Part shown: positions 7,619 through 16,796 of the stretch, piece after piece
Layout of the letters: each line of letters begins with the position of its first letter
Position numbering within the stretch: the stretch's first letter is position 1
The notes under the pieces: generated by a model
Databases searched by the model: none
Told to the model about the DNA's origin: nothing
Seen by the model: only the letters and a program-made list of their open reading frames with translations
Made by a program: the position numbers and the translations under genes
From: an uncultured Bacteroidales bacterium
GTDB taxonomy: Bacteria; Bacteroidota; Bacteroidia; Bacteroidales; FEN-979
Reading direction: 5' to 3'
DNA length: 56,145 nt
Assembly (NCBI GenBank): GCA_903845055.1
Contig: CAIMWF010000097.1
Location: 1 to 56,145 of the forward strand

Positions 7619-9154
7619 ATGCCCGAAAAATTAAACGACCGGACAATCTTCACCCTTTCGGAGGTGGCCGCCAGCATCCGGAAAACCCTGGCCGACCGGT
7701 ATACCTCCACCTTCTGGGTCAAGGCAGAGATGAACAAGCTGAACCTTTACCCCCAGTCGGGGCATTGCTATCCCGACCTTGTTGAAAAAACCGATGGGAA
7801 GATTGTTGCGGAACTCCGGTCGACCATCTGGAAGGAGGACTTCCAGCGTATCAATGCCAGTTTCATGAATGTGCTGCATGAACCGTTGAAGAGCGGGATC
7901 AGCATACTGCTCTGCGCCAGGATCTCCTTCAGCCCCCTGCACGGGTTAAGTTTGGCGATCATAGACATTGACCCTTCCTATTCCCTCGGGGAACTTGAAA
8001 GGGAAAAACAGCAGACCCTTGAAATGCTTAGGAAAGAGGGGCTTTTCCTCTCGAACAAATCGCTGGTTCCCGCCGTTATTATCAAACGGATAGCCGTGAT
8101 TTCGGTACAAACAAGCAAAGGGTTTTCCGACTTCCGTAAGGTGATCGATGGCAATGGCTGGGGTTACCGTTTTTTTTACATGTTGTTTCCCTCGCTGCTC
8201 CAGGGAGAGCATGCAGCGGAGGCCATGATCGCCCAACTGAAGCGCATTGAAAAGGTCAGGCATCACTTCGACGCGGTTGCCATCATCCGCGGGGGAGGCG
8301 GGGATGTTGGGCTGAGCTGTTACAATGATTATAACCTTGCCCGTGAAATTGCCATGTTCCCTTTGCCTGTCATCACGGGGATCGGACATTCGACCAACGA
8401 AACCGTTGCCGAGATGATCTCCTTTAAAAACGCAATTACCCCCACCGAACTGGCCGATTACCTGATTCAGAAATTCCATAATTTTTCCGTTCCGGTTCAA
8501 CGGGCCTGCGATGTCATCATCAACCGCTTTGCGGCACGCATGAAGGATGAAAAACTCAGGATGCTGAATTTTGCCAGGTACTTTAAATCGGTTACCCTGG
8601 CAAACCTGGCCGCAGGAAGGGGCAACCTGCAGCAGGAATTCAGGGTTCTGGCGCAGCAAACAGTCCGGTTGTTCCAGGTTTCCCGTGCGAATCATTCCCT
8701 CATCCTGTCGGAATTGCGGAAAAATGCCATGTCAGAGATTTCTGCTGGAAACAGGCAGATCAGCCAGGCCGGGTTTTCATTTAAGAAGGATGTACTTTCA
8801 CTGATCAGCCATGCCGCATGGAGAGTCGACGGGAACCTTTCCCAGCTTGAAAAGGCAGCAAGACGGTCCCTGTCAGCCGACCAGCTTCGCCTGGAGGAAG
8901 CGGTTCATGGTCTTCGGCAACAGACCACGAGGTTTATTGCAGAGGAGAACCATACCCTGAACATGATTGAAAAGAATGTTGACCTGATGAACCCTGTGAA
9001 CCTGCTGAACCGCGGCTACAGCATTACGCTTGCCGGCGGCAGGGTTGTGCGGGATATCAGCGGTGCCAGGGAAGGTGCGGAGTTGAAAACGCTAGTTTCT
9101 GACGGGGAGATCATCAGCATCGTAAAAAATACACATAAAACTGAACAGCCATGA
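7619..9154 (+). CDS. xseA: Exonuclease VII large subunit
   Basis: Catalytic subunit of ExoVII, which degrades single-stranded DNA from both ends. In order: an N-terminal OB fold (TLSEVAASIRKTL to RSTIWKEDFQRI), the catalytic domain (IAVISVQTSKGFSDF, IIRGGGGDVGLSCYNDYNLA, ITGIGHSTNETVAEM), a long helical coiled-coil region and the terminal NPVNLLNRGYSIT segment. At 511 residues it is longer than E. coli XseA, mainly in the helical part. The ATG of xseB overlaps its stop by four bases. Confidence 0.93.
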   Translation: MPEKLNDRTIFTLSEVAASIRKTLADRYTSTFWVKAEMNKLNLYPQSGHCYPDLVEKTDGKIVAELRSTIWKEDFQRINASFMNVLHEPLKSGISILLCARISFSPLHGLSLAIIDIDPSYSLGELEREKQQTLEMLRKEGLFLSNKSLVPAVIIKRIAVISVQTSKGFSDFRKVIDGNGWGYRFFYMLFPSLLQGEHAAEAMIAQLKRIEKVRHHFDAVAIIRGGGGDVGLSCYNDYNLAREIAMFPLPVITGIGHSTNETVAEMISFKNAITPTELADYLIQKFHNFSVPVQRACDVIINRFAARMKDEKLRMLNFARYFKSVTLANLAAGRGNLQQEFRVLAQQTVRLFQVSRANHSLILSELRKNAMSEISAGNRQISQAGFSFKKDVLSLISHAAWRVDGNLSQLEKAARRSLSADQLRLEEAVHGLRQQTTRFIAEENHTLNMIEKNVDLMNPVNLLNRGYSITLAGGRVVRDISGAREGAELKTLVSDGEIISIVKNTHKTEQP

Positions 9155-9375
9155 AAGAGCAGCCAAGCTATACAGAAGCATTTGAAGAACTCCAGGAAAT
9201 TGTTTCCGAGATCGAACAGGGAGATATTTCCGTTGACGAACTTTCGGACAAGGTAAAGAGAGCCGCATTCCTGATCAAAACCTGTAAAAATAAACTAACC
9301 TCTACCGAAGGTGATGTTATGGCGATCCTCAGGGAACTGGAAACAGGTGAAGGAACCGGGGAGAAGCAGGACTGA
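9151..9375 (+). CDS. xseB: Exonuclease VII small subunit
   Basis: Small helical subunit (74 residues) that binds the XseA coiled coil. The conserved pattern is present: YTEAFEELQEIVSEIEQGDISVDELSDKV, then a second helix. The overlap with xseA (ATGA) implies coupled translation in the expected stoichiometry. The gene ends four bases from the end of the convergent radA. Confidence 0.93.
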   Translation: MKEQPSYTEAFEELQEIVSEIEQGDISVDELSDKVKRAAFLIKTCKNKLTSTEGDVMAILRELETGEGTGEKQD

Positions 9376-9378
9376 TCA

Positions 9379-10743
9379 TCAGGAGAATAACTTCCGGTAA
9401 ACCTCTTCGATTTTGGTTACCTGTATGATCTGGATCGAATACCGCTTTACATCCAGGCCCTTGGAATTGTAACGGGAAATAAAAATCCTGCCGAAACCGA
9501 GTTTATCGGCTTCAGAGATGCGCTTTTCAACCCGGTTGATCGGGCGGATCTCACCGCTCAGGCCAACCTCCGCGGCGAAGCACGTTTTTGAATCGATCGG
9601 CATATCCTGGTTGGAGGAGAGCACTGCGGCCACCACGGCCAGGTCGATGGCAGGATCTTCCACCCGGATCCCCCCGGCAATATTGAGAAACACATCTTTA
9701 TGCCCGAGCCTGAAGCCGCTGCGTTTTTCGAGTACGGCCAGCAGCATGTTGAGCCTGCGCACGTCAAACCCCGTGGTTGAACGCTGCGGCGTGCCGTAAA
9801 CGGCGGTACTCACAAGCGCCTGGGTTTCGATCAGCATGGGGCGCTGGCCCTCCACCATCGCAGCAATGGCAATCCCGCTCACCGCTTCATCCCGCTGGCT
9901 CAACAGTATTTCCGAAGGGTTTGAAACTTCGCGCAACCCGGAATCGTTCATCTCATAAATACCCAGTTCGGAGGTTGACCCGAAACGGTTTTTCAGAGAA
10001 CGCAGGATGCGGTAACCATAGTTCCGGTCGCCTTCAAACTGGAGCACGGTGTCCACCATATGCTCGAGAATCTTGGGGCCGGCAAGGCTGCCATCCTTGG
10101 TGATGTGGCCGATCAGGAATACCGGGGTGTTGGTGATCTTTGAAAATTTTTGCAACACAGAGGCGCACTCCTTGATCTGTGAAACACTGCCGGCCGATGA
10201 ATCGATCTGGTCGGTCTGGAGTGTCTGAATGGAATCGACGACAATGATGCCGGGTTTGAGCGATTCAAGATGTTTGAAAATCGTTTCGGTGTTTGTTTCG
10301 GTCAGGATAAAGCAGTTGTCGTTCTCAGTCCCGATGCGCATGGCACGCATCCTGATCTGCTGATCGCTCTCCTCTCCACTGATATATAGGACTTTCTGGT
10401 CGATGCATTTCATGGCCACCTGCAGCATCAGGGTCGATTTGCCAATACCCGGTTCTCCCCCGATCAGGGTTACAGAGCCGGCGACAATGCCGCCGCCGAG
10501 CACCCGGTTGAGCTCCTGGTCGTGCGAATTAATGCGGGATTCATGGCTGAGGGTCACTTCCGAGATCCTGATGGGGATTGAACTTCGCTGGTCCCTGATG
10601 GTGCCGGCCGGACCCTTTTCTTCCCGCTGGATCACCTCTTCCACGAAGGTGTTCCACTCCCCACAGGCATTGCATTTGCCGATCCATTTGGGGGACTGTA
10701 CCCCGCAGTTCTGACAAAAAAATGCAGTTTTAAGTTTTGCCAT
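9379..10743 (-). CDS. radA: DNA repair protein RadA
   Basis: RecA-like branch-migration helicase acting in recombination. The 454-residue protein shows the N-terminal zinc finger (CQNCG...CNACG), Walker A GGEPGIGKSTL, the RadA signature KNRFGST and a C-terminal Lon-like domain with the conserved GGIRVEDPAIDLA segment. Length is normal. It lies 69 bases downstream of the hldE-like gene on the same strand, and may be the last gene of the panC-panD group. Confidence 0.95.
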   Translation of the reverse strand: MAKLKTAFFCQNCGVQSPKWIGKCNACGEWNTFVEEVIQREEKGPAGTIRDQRSSIPIRISEVTLSHESRINSHDQELNRVLGGGIVAGSVTLIGGEPGIGKSTLMLQVAMKCIDQKVLYISGEESDQQIRMRAMRIGTENDNCFILTETNTETIFKHLESLKPGIIVVDSIQTLQTDQIDSSAGSVSQIKECASVLQKFSKITNTPVFLIGHITKDGSLAGPKILEHMVDTVLQFEGDRNYGYRILRSLKNRFGSTSELGIYEMNDSGLREVSNPSEILLSQRDEAVSGIAIAAMVEGQRPMLIETQALVSTAVYGTPQRSTTGFDVRRLNMLLAVLEKRSGFRLGHKDVFLNIAGGIRVEDPAIDLAVVAAVLSSNQDMPIDSKTCFAAEVGLSGEIRPINRVEKRISEADKLGFGRIFISRYNSKGLDVKRYSIQIIQVTKIEEVYRKLFS

Positions 10744-10812
10744 TACCGGTAATGATGTTGTAAAATTGGAAATTGTGGGTGACCTGGTATAATGCCCTTT
10801 GCAGGCAGCAGG

Positions 10813-11310
10813 CTAAGCGTGTGTTTTATTGGCAAGTTCGATGGTACGACTGGTAGAATATCCTTTTGTAAGTTCGATGGTAACGACTTCACCACCCGCG
10901 CCTTTCACCACATCCGAGCCGACGATTTCTTTTCCATCGTAGTCCTTTCCCTTCACCAGCACATCGGGCTTTACGAGCGTGATCAGTTCGATGGGTGTAT
11001 CGGCATCGAAGATCACCACCGCGTCAACGAACGATAAGGCCGCCAGGATGACAGCCCTGGCCTCTTCATGGTTCACCGGGCGATGCGGGCCTTTGATACG
11101 CCTGACAGATTCGTCTGAATTAAGACCGACGATCAGTATATCACCCAGATCACGGGCCTTTGAAAGGTACTCGATATGTCCAAGGTGAAGCAAATCAAAG
11201 CATCCGTTGCTGAATACGATCTTTTTGTCCTTGAAACGCCACAGGGCAAGTTCCCGCTGGAGATGTTCCCAGGAATATATTTTTGCTTTGATAAGTTCAA
11301 GCCTTTCCAT
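10813..11310 (-). CDS. Heptose-phosphate cytidylyltransferase-fold adenylyltransferase (HldE C-terminal type)
   Basis: Nucleotidyltransferase of 165 residues matching the C-terminal domain of HldE (RfaE domain II). This activity adds AMP to D-glycero-beta-D-manno-heptose 1-phosphate for LPS heptose. The motif [17 protein letters not shown] holds the HxGH nucleotide-binding site, followed by [18 protein letters not shown]. In Bacteroidetes this domain is often a separate protein as here. The substrate is inferred from the family. The start overlaps the upstream flippase-like gene by 14 bases, so it is part of that operon. Confidence 0.85.
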   Translation of the reverse strand: MERLELIKAKIYSWEHLQRELALWRFKDKKIVFSNGCFDLLHLGHIEYLSKARDLGDILIVGLNSDESVRRIKGPHRPVNHEEARAVILAALSFVDAVVIFDADTPIELITLVKPDVLVKGKDYDGKEIVGSDVVKGAGGEVVTIELTKGYSTSRTIELANKTHA

Positions 11311-12340
11311 TGGTTTCTTTGTTGAATGAAAGTAAGATTAATGAAAGCCCCCCGAGTACCAGGATCATGGTGGTCTGGGCGGTCCAGGAGATCCAGCCCA
11401 GCGCCAGCCCTGTGGTGCGGGTAATACCGTAAAGGAGCATGGTTTCCTGGATAATGGCGGGGTAAAGTCCGATGCCCCCCGGGGTTACCATGATGCCGAC
11501 ACTGCCGAGGACCAGCGAGGAAAGTGCCGCACCCGGGTTGAGTGCCGAGGTCTCCGGGAAACAGAAGAAACAAACATAGATCATGAGAAAGTAAAGGACC
11601 CAGATGGCGATGGAATAAAAGATAAATAGTCCGGGCCTGCGAATCTGGCTGAGTGATTTCAACCCTTCCCAGAAGCCGAGAATGAGTTTTATCACCTTGT
11701 GAAACCATTTGGAATTGCCGATTTTTTTCCGGAAAAGGTACAGCACGGTCAAGAATGCAAGGGCAAGTGCGATGGCTGATAGAATGAAGACCTTGTCGAA
11801 AATGGGGTTCTGAAATTTTGCGGAGAACCTGGGATAGATGTTGGTGTTCAGGTAGTGCCCGATGGTACCCGCCTGCGACCCGACCATCAGGAAGAAAAGC
11901 AGGACAAAGATGAGCATGTCAATGGTTCTCTCGGTGATCACCGTCCCGAATGATTTATTGAAGGGGATCTTTTCATAACGGGCCAGGATGCCGCATCGCG
12001 TCACCTCGCCCAGCCTTGGAAAAGCCATGTTGGCAAAATAGCCCACCATCACGGCAAAAAAAGTATTCCTGAAGGAGGGATGATATCCCATGGGGTCGAA
12101 AAACAGCATCCACCGGGCTGCACGAAATACATGGCTCAGAATTCCCATGCATATGGTCAGAATGACCCAGTTGTAATTGGCGGTGCGGAATGAATGGATG
12201 ATTTCCGATTTTTCATCCGGAGTGAGCCCGCGCAGCGATAGCCATACGATGAACAGCCCCAGCCCGAGGAACAGGGTAAATTTAATAAAGGTTGCCACCC
12301 GGTTCTTCGGGAGCATCCCATCAGTTTGTAAATCGGTCAT
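11297..12340 (-). CDS. Lysylphosphatidylglycerol synthase TM / UPF0104 family membrane protein
   Basis: A 347-residue polytopic membrane protein with about eight helices, including [16 protein letters not shown] and the conserved [26 protein letters not shown] segment. It belongs to the flippase-like family related to the membrane part of MprF and to AglD. No soluble aminoacyl-transfer domain is attached, so lipid lysinylation is not expected; lipid or glycolipid translocation is a family-level guess. It overlaps panD upstream by four bases and the hldE-like gene downstream by 14. Confidence 0.8.
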   Translation of the reverse strand: MTDLQTDGMLPKNRVATFIKFTLFLGLGLFIVWLSLRGLTPDEKSEIIHSFRTANYNWVILTICMGILSHVFRAARWMLFFDPMGYHPSFRNTFFAVMVGYFANMAFPRLGEVTRCGILARYEKIPFNKSFGTVITERTIDMLIFVLLFFLMVGSQAGTIGHYLNTNIYPRFSAKFQNPIFDKVFILSAIALALAFLTVLYLFRKKIGNSKWFHKVIKLILGFWEGLKSLSQIRRPGLFIFYSIAIWVLYFLMIYVCFFCFPETSALNPGAALSSLVLGSVGIMVTPGGIGLYPAIIQETMLLYGITRTTGLALGWISWTAQTTMILVLGGLSLILLSFNKETNGKA

Positions 12341-12708
12341 TCCTGCGTTTTTTTACCCGGGATAAGTTTGTTGCTGGAATCGGGAAAAGCAATGGAGGGT
12401 CTGAACCCTTTTGCCTCTTCGAAATCCATCGTAGCATATGAGACAATGATCACCAGGTCGTCGGGTAAAAATTTCCGTGCAGCGGCTCCGTTCAGACAGA
12501 TGGTCCCGCTTCCGCGCTCCCCTTTTATGACATACGTTTCGATCCTCTCGCCATTGTTGATGTTCAAAACCTGTACTTTTTCAAATTCAATCAGGTTCGA
12601 TTGTATCATCAGGTCTTCGTCAATGGTTATACTGCCGACATAGTTTATGTTGGCCTCTGTGACGGTGGCACGATGGATCTTCGATTTTAATACTTGAATC
12701 TGCATCAT
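12337..12708 (-). CDS. panD: Aspartate 1-decarboxylase
   Basis: Makes beta-alanine for pantothenate. A self-cleaving pyruvoyl enzyme: the Gly-Ser processing site is visible in NYVGSITID (Gly25-Ser26 from the first Met, or 24-25 from the second). Length (123 residues) and the opening [19 protein letters not shown] are typical. It follows panC by nine bases, giving the two pantothenate branches in one transcript, and overlaps the next gene by four bases. ATG pairs at 12708 and 12705 are both possible. Confidence 0.95.
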   Translation of the reverse strand: MMQIQVLKSKIHRATVTEANINYVGSITIDEDLMIQSNLIEFEKVQVLNINNGERIETYVIKGERGSGTICLNGAAARKFLPDDLVIIVSYATMDFEEAKGFRPSIAFPDSSNKLIPGKKTQE

Positions 12709-12712
12709 GCTG

Positions 12713-12720
12713 CAAAATTA
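12713..12720 (-). promoter_or_regulatory. Possible -7 element immediately before panD
   Basis: Minus-strand TAATTTTG fits TAnnTTTG but ends only four bases from the panD ATG, and overlaps the panC stop. If used it would give an almost leaderless panD message. It may be a chance match. Confidence 0.25.
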
Positions 12721-13569
12721 CAAAAAAAGTTCAATATTGTCGATCAGGCGGATATCCCCCAGGAAAACTGCAATCAGGGCCATGGACCGTTTTCGCTGGA
12801 ACCAGTTCCCCATGGGGAACAGGCTCGCTTTGTCGCATATTTCAAGATATTCAACGCGGAGCCCGGGATGTTCATGGATCTTTTTTATCGCCCATTCCTT
12901 CAATTCCCTTACCGGGATCTTTCCCGACCGTTCCCGCATTTTCAGCAGCACCTGGTAAATCACCGGTGCCAGGTTGCGTTCGGCAATGGTGAGGCGCATG
13001 TTCCGCGAACTCATTGCCAGTCCGTCAGCCTCCCTGACGGTTTCACAAGCTATAATTTTAACCGGCAGTTTCAGCGCATTCACCATGTGCAGGATCACGG
13101 CCAACTGCTGAAAGTCCTTTTTCCCGAAATAGGCCCTGGTCGGGTTCACGATGGTAAAAAGCCTGTTCACAACCATTGCAACTCCCCTGAAATGCCCGGG
13201 ACGGAATTTTCCCTCCATGACCTTGTCCAGGATGCCGAAATCTACATCTACCTCATGGGATTCGCCCTCGGGGTAGATCTCCGGGACATCCGGCGCAAAT
13301 AAAATATCACACCCGCATTCCATCAGTAATTTAGCATCCTGGGTAAGCGAACGGGGGTATTTTTTCAGGTCAGCAGGGTTGTTGAACTGGGTTGGATTTA
13401 CAAAAATACTGCAAACGGTGATGTCGTTTTCCATCCTGGAACGCATCAGGAGCGAAATATGTCCCTGGTGCAGCGCACCCATGGTCGGCACAAACCCGAT
13501 ACTCCTGCCTTCGCCGGCCATAATGGCCAGGCATTCCTGTATTTCCCTGATGGTTGAAAATTGATTCAT
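12718..13569 (-). CDS. panC: Pantothenate synthetase
   Basis: Joins pantoate and beta-alanine using ATP. Visible are the HIGH-like site in GFVPTMGALHQGHISLL, the FVNPTQF segment, FGKKDFQQL and the KMS-like MSSRN region. From the ATG at 13569 the protein has 283 residues, the normal size. The frame can be extended six codons to a TTG, but the ATG fits the family start better. First gene of panC-panD-flippase-hldE-like. Confidence 0.95.
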   Translation of the reverse strand: MNQFSTIREIQECLAIMAGEGRSIGFVPTMGALHQGHISLLMRSRMENDITVCSIFVNPTQFNNPADLKKYPRSLTQDAKLLMECGCDILFAPDVPEIYPEGESHEVDVDFGILDKVMEGKFRPGHFRGVAMVVNRLFTIVNPTRAYFGKKDFQQLAVILHMVNALKLPVKIIACETVREADGLAMSSRNMRLTIAERNLAPVIYQVLLKMRERSGKIPVRELKEWAIKKIHEHPGLRVEYLEICDKASLFPMGNWFQRKRSMALIAVFLGDIRLIDNIELFL

Positions 13570-13593
13570 CCCGGCAATTTTAAACAAAAGTGC

Positions 13594-13630
13594 AAAAAAA
13601 AACCGTCCGTGGGGATCGGGACGGTTTTTT
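13594..13630 (-). terminator. Rho-independent terminator for amt
   Basis: CCGTCC (13603-13608) pairs with GGACGG (13619-13624) around a ten-base loop. Both sides have A/T runs; on the minus strand nine T residues follow the stem. It lies 50 bases after the amt stop and just before panC, so it insulates the two. Confidence 0.88.
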
Positions 13631-13680
13631 ATTCCTGATGGTGTGATAACTATCCGATTGGCGGAAGATCCACCCGGGTG

Positions 13681-14910
13681 TTAAAGGGATCCTTCGTCGT
13701 ATGCCTTTTCCCCGTGAAGGGCAACATCGAGCCCGGCTTTTTCTTCACTTTCCGAAACCCTGACCCGTGTGACCAGGTTGATCAGGGCAAGCATAATGTA
13801 GGTGAAGATGAAGGCGTAAGCCGATGCGGCAACAACGGTGATGAGCTGTTTAAAGAAAAATGAAGTTTGCCCGAACCATAACCCGTTGGTAACCACAGCC
13901 GGATTTACGGCATTGTAGGCAAAAACACCCAGCAGGATGGTCCCCAGAACTCCGCCGATGCCGTGCACGCCCCATACGTCGAGGGCGTCATCCCAATGCA
14001 ATTTATTTTTCAGCTGTACGGCAAGGTAACAGGTTGAGCCGGCAGCAATTCCTATAATAGGTGCCGACCAAAGGGGTACAAAGCCGGCGCAGGGCGTGAT
14101 GGTTGCCAGACCTGCTATGGATCCTGTAAGCAATCCAAGGAGCTTCGGCCTCCCCTCACGGATCCATTCAATGGCCACCCAGGCGGCTGTTGCGAATGAT
14201 GCGGCTACGTCGGTATTGATGAATGCCAGTGCCGTAACTTTATCCACCTGCAATTCGCTGCCGGCGTTGAAGCCATACCAGCCAAACCACAGCAGACCAC
14301 TGCCGATTGCAACAAGGGGGATGCTGTTTGGCGTTGAATTTTTATCGGTACGTGCGCCAACATAAAAGACCGATGCAAGTGCGGCGAAACCGGCCGTTGC
14401 ATGAACAACGATCCCACCGGCAAAGTCGAGGACACCCCATTGCGCGAGCATGCCGTTACCCCAGATCATATGGACAAACGGGTAGTAAACCATGATCTGC
14501 CAAACAGTCAGGAAGATCATGTACGAACGGAAGGTGACGCGGTTGACGAAAGCGCCCGTGATCAGGGCGGGGGTAATGATGGCGAACATCATCTGGTATG
14601 CAAAAAATACAAGTTCTGGAATTTTTCCGTTGCCGGCATACATGGAGTTGATGTTGACCCCGTTGAGGAAGGCTTTGTCAAAATTGCCAAAAACTCCGCC
14701 TGCGCCACCGCTGAAACAAAGGGAATAACCAAAAATGAACCACAGTACGGTGGTCCAGCCAAGCGATGCGAAACTCTGGATCATAATCCCCAGGATGTTG
14801 CGTTTGGTGGCTAACCCCCCGTAGAAAAACGCCAGTGCCGGCGTCATTAACATCACCAGGCTGGCCGATAAAAGCATGAACCCGGTTGAACCTACATCAA
14901 TTGTTCCCAT
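13681..14910 (-). CDS. amt: Ammonium transporter
   Basis: Amt/Mep/Rh channel of 409 residues with about eleven transmembrane helices. Recognisable segments are FMLLSASLVMLMTPALAFFYGG near the start, DFAGGIVVHATAGFAAL with the first pore histidine and DVWGVHGIGGVLGTILLG with the second. There is no cleavable signal with the start chosen at the ATG. No glnK/PII gene is adjacent; instead a putative porin gene lies upstream on the same strand. A terminator follows. Nitrogen-dependent control is likely from family knowledge but no operator was identified. Confidence 0.95.
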   Translation of the reverse strand: MGTIDVGSTGFMLLSASLVMLMTPALAFFYGGLATKRNILGIMIQSFASLGWTTVLWFIFGYSLCFSGGAGGVFGNFDKAFLNGVNINSMYAGNGKIPELVFFAYQMMFAIITPALITGAFVNRVTFRSYMIFLTVWQIMVYYPFVHMIWGNGMLAQWGVLDFAGGIVVHATAGFAALASVFYVGARTDKNSTPNSIPLVAIGSGLLWFGWYGFNAGSELQVDKVTALAFINTDVAASFATAAWVAIEWIREGRPKLLGLLTGSIAGLATITPCAGFVPLWSAPIIGIAAGSTCYLAVQLKNKLHWDDALDVWGVHGIGGVLGTILLGVFAYNAVNPAVVTNGLWFGQTSFFFKQLITVVAASAYAFIFTYIMLALINLVTRVRVSESEEKAGLDVALHGEKAYDEGSL

Positions 14911-14923
14911 ACGTTGAATTTTA

Positions 14924-14957
14924 GATTTACGATTTACGAATTACGATTTATGATTTT
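14924..14957. repeat. Degenerate 7-base tandem array (GATTTAC units)
   Basis: GATTTAC, GATTTAC, GAATTAC, GATTTAT and GATTTT follow in exact 7-base phase, 14 bases upstream of the amt start. Confidence 0.75.
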
Positions 14958-15004
14958 GCCTTCTCTTTAATTCTGAAATCCGGTACAATATTTTTCCCAA
15001 TTTT

Positions 15005-15060
15005 CGCCATTTCGCCATTTCGCTATTTCGCTACCTCGCTACCTCGCTACCTCGCTACCT
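15005..15060. repeat. 8-base tandem array (CGCCATTT to CGCTACCT)
   Basis: Seven consecutive 8-mers: CGCCATTT twice, CGCTATTT once, CGCTACCT four times. The change along the array is stepwise. The last unit runs into the stop codon of the porin-like gene (15059-15061). Confidence 0.9.
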
Positions 15061-15886
15061 ACAAGGATATCCCGAACACCAGGAACACACTCTGTGCCTG
15101 AGGATTGGCGATTACTGAACCACTCACTGGAATTGAATATTCTTTGGAGATGGTAATTGATTTTGACACGGTCACACCTGTATTGACGACCCCGCCGTAA
15201 GGGCCGTACCATCCTGAACCAAAAGGGATCCCGCCGGCAAAGGGTTTTACCCCGAAGCCCTTTACCGTAAACTGGTACCCGGCTTCAAAATAGGTTGAAT
15301 AGTTGTTTGAAGCGCCGGCTCCGTATTTGCCCGAGGCATCCTTTCCTTTGTCGGCTCCGAATACCAGCGTCCCGGCATAAAGCTGAAGCGGGAATTTGCT
15401 GGTCCCGGCCCAGGAAAGGCAAATCTCGAGGGTATGACCCGTGGTGCTGTTTTTAAAGTTGAAATACTTGTTCCCGTTGTTGGGGTCAAGCGGATTCGGG
15501 AAGAAATAGTCGTAGGCCATCAGGGTGAAATTCTTCCATGTATAGGAAAGGTACATGTCGAATTCAGCATAATGACCCATGTTTGCAATGGTAGAATCAT
15601 TCACTCGCTTTGAATATTGTCCCAGACCGTATGAACCCCAGAACCCGGCCTTGAACCCGGCAACAGAAAAGGCAACGGCAGGTTGAATGGCCGGCGAATT
15701 TCCCAGGTCACCACCCCTCCAGATATACCGGCTTACCAGGTCGGCCCCGGCACTGAAAGTTGCAGCGCTGCCGCTCTTTTCCTCCATCTTGTTTTCATCC
15801 TGCAATTGGGAAAAACCCGGTATCGCCAGGATCAGCAGGATGAACATAAACATGATTGGTTTTAACAGGGCACCATCTCTTCTCAT
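15059..15886 (-). CDS. Putative porin (TorF-like outer-membrane protein)
   Basis: From the ATG at 15886 the product has 275 residues with a signal peptide (LLKPIMFMFILLILAIPGFSQ). The mature part begins FSAGADLVSRYIWRGGDLG, the phrase typical of TorF-type putative porins, and continues with alternating beta strands (AGFWGSYGLGQYS, YAEFDMYLSYTWKNFTLMAYDYF) to a C-terminal aliphatic strand. It probably forms an outer-membrane barrel. Position just upstream of amt on the same strand suggests ammonium or another small solute as cargo, which is inference. A longer frame to 15937 lacks support. Confidence 0.7.
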   Translation of the reverse strand: MRRDGALLKPIMFMFILLILAIPGFSQLQDENKMEEKSGSAATFSAGADLVSRYIWRGGDLGNSPAIQPAVAFSVAGFKAGFWGSYGLGQYSKRVNDSTIANMGHYAEFDMYLSYTWKNFTLMAYDYFFPNPLDPNNGNKYFNFKNSTTGHTLEICLSWAGTSKFPLQLYAGTLVFGADKGKDASGKYGAGASNNYSTYFEAGYQFTVKGFGVKPFAGGIPFGSGWYGPYGGVVNTGVTVSKSITISKEYSIPVSGSVIANPQAQSVFLVFGISL

Positions 15887-16028
15887 GTGAAACCTTTTTG
15901 TTATTTTTTTCACATGCAATGTTAGGGCGATCGCCAAAATGCTGCAATACTGTATAATACTGAAAAAAATTGCTTTGAATCCTTAGGGGGAGTAAGGGGA
16001 TAACGTATGGGGGAAATTTGTTGCAAGC

Positions 16029-16091
16029 AATGCAAACAATGCAAACAATGCATGGAATGCAGACAATGTTGGTAATGCAGGTAATTCCGGA
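16029..16091. repeat. 9-base tandem array (AATGCANNN units)
   Basis: Seven units in phase: AATGCAAAC twice, AATGCATGG, AATGCAGAC, AATGTTGGT, AATGCAGGT, AATTCCGGA. The 13-mer AATGCAGGTAATT is shared exactly with the array at the end of cinA. The 15887-16136 gap otherwise holds only the next array. Confidence 0.85.
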
Positions 16092-16104
16092 AAGAGCCGG
16101 CATT

Positions 16105-16139
16105 CTATTGCCTAATGCCTAATGCCTATTGCCTTATTA
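16105..16139. repeat. 7-base tandem array (CTAATGC units) at a stop codon
   Basis: CTATTGC, CTAATGC twice, CTATTGC and CTTATTA in 7-base phase. The last unit contains the stop codon of the response regulator (16137-16139). Confidence 0.75.
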
Positions 16140-16796
16140 AATTTCCACGATTTTATTTCTTATGGCATATTTGATCAGCTCAACGGTCGATTTTAATTCG
16201 AGCTTTTTCATGATGTGATTTTTGTGGGTCTCCACAGTCCGGATGCTGATGTCGAGTTTGTCGCTGATCTCCTTGTTGATAAATCCTTCGGCAAAAAGTT
16301 TCAGGATTTCAATTTCACGTGTGGTGAGGGGCACCGGTCCGCGCTGCGGCATTGAATCATCCTCCTTTGCTTTCCTTACATAACTTCTCAGCATGATTCT
16401 CGAAATGGAATCGGCAAAGAATTCCTCACCCTGGTATATTGTCTGGATGGCGGTTAACAGTTCCTCGCGGGATGTATTCTTGGGAAGATATCCGCGTGCT
16501 CCTGCCTTCACCGAGTTAAAGATAAAGTCCTCGTTGGTGTACATCGACAGGATCAGAACCCTTGTCGAGGGATATTCGACCGTGACGCGCCTGGTGATTT
16601 CGATGCCTGAAGTATCGGGTAATGAGATATCAAGGATCAGGATGTCAGGAGGATCGATGGCGATCTTTTCAAAGCATTCCTTGCCGGAAGCGGCTTCGCC
16701 GAGGATGGTTAAATTTTCGGCACTCATCAGCAGTGCCTTGATCCCGTCTCTGACAAGCTGGTGATCATCAACGAGGAAAATCCTGATTTTTGACAT
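16137..16796 (-). CDS. NarL/LuxR-family response regulator
   Basis: 219-residue DNA-binding response regulator. Receiver domain: FLVDDH acidic pair at residues 10-11, phospho-acceptor Asp56 in LILDISLPD, and the conserved Lys of YLPKNT. A GerE-type helix-turn-helix follows (LTTREIEILKLFAEGFINKEI, then RTVETHKNHIMKKL). It overlaps the upstream sensor kinase gene by 29 bases, so the two form a co-translated two-component pair. Target genes are unknown. Confidence 0.93.
   Translation of the reverse strand: MSKIRIFLVDDHQLVRDGIKALLMSAENLTILGEAASGKECFEKIAIDPPDILILDISLPDTSGIEITRRVTVEYPSTRVLILSMYTNEDFIFNSVKAGARGYLPKNTSREELLTAIQTIYQGEEFFADSISRIMLRSYVRKAKEDDSMPQRGPVPLTTREIEILKLFAEGFINKEISDKLDISIRTVETHKNHIMKKLELKSTVELIKYAIRNKIVEI

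Noticed and set aside
15005-15060. Possible CRISPR-like array
   Set aside because: Units of 8 bases follow each other directly with no spacers. The same holds for the other short-period arrays.
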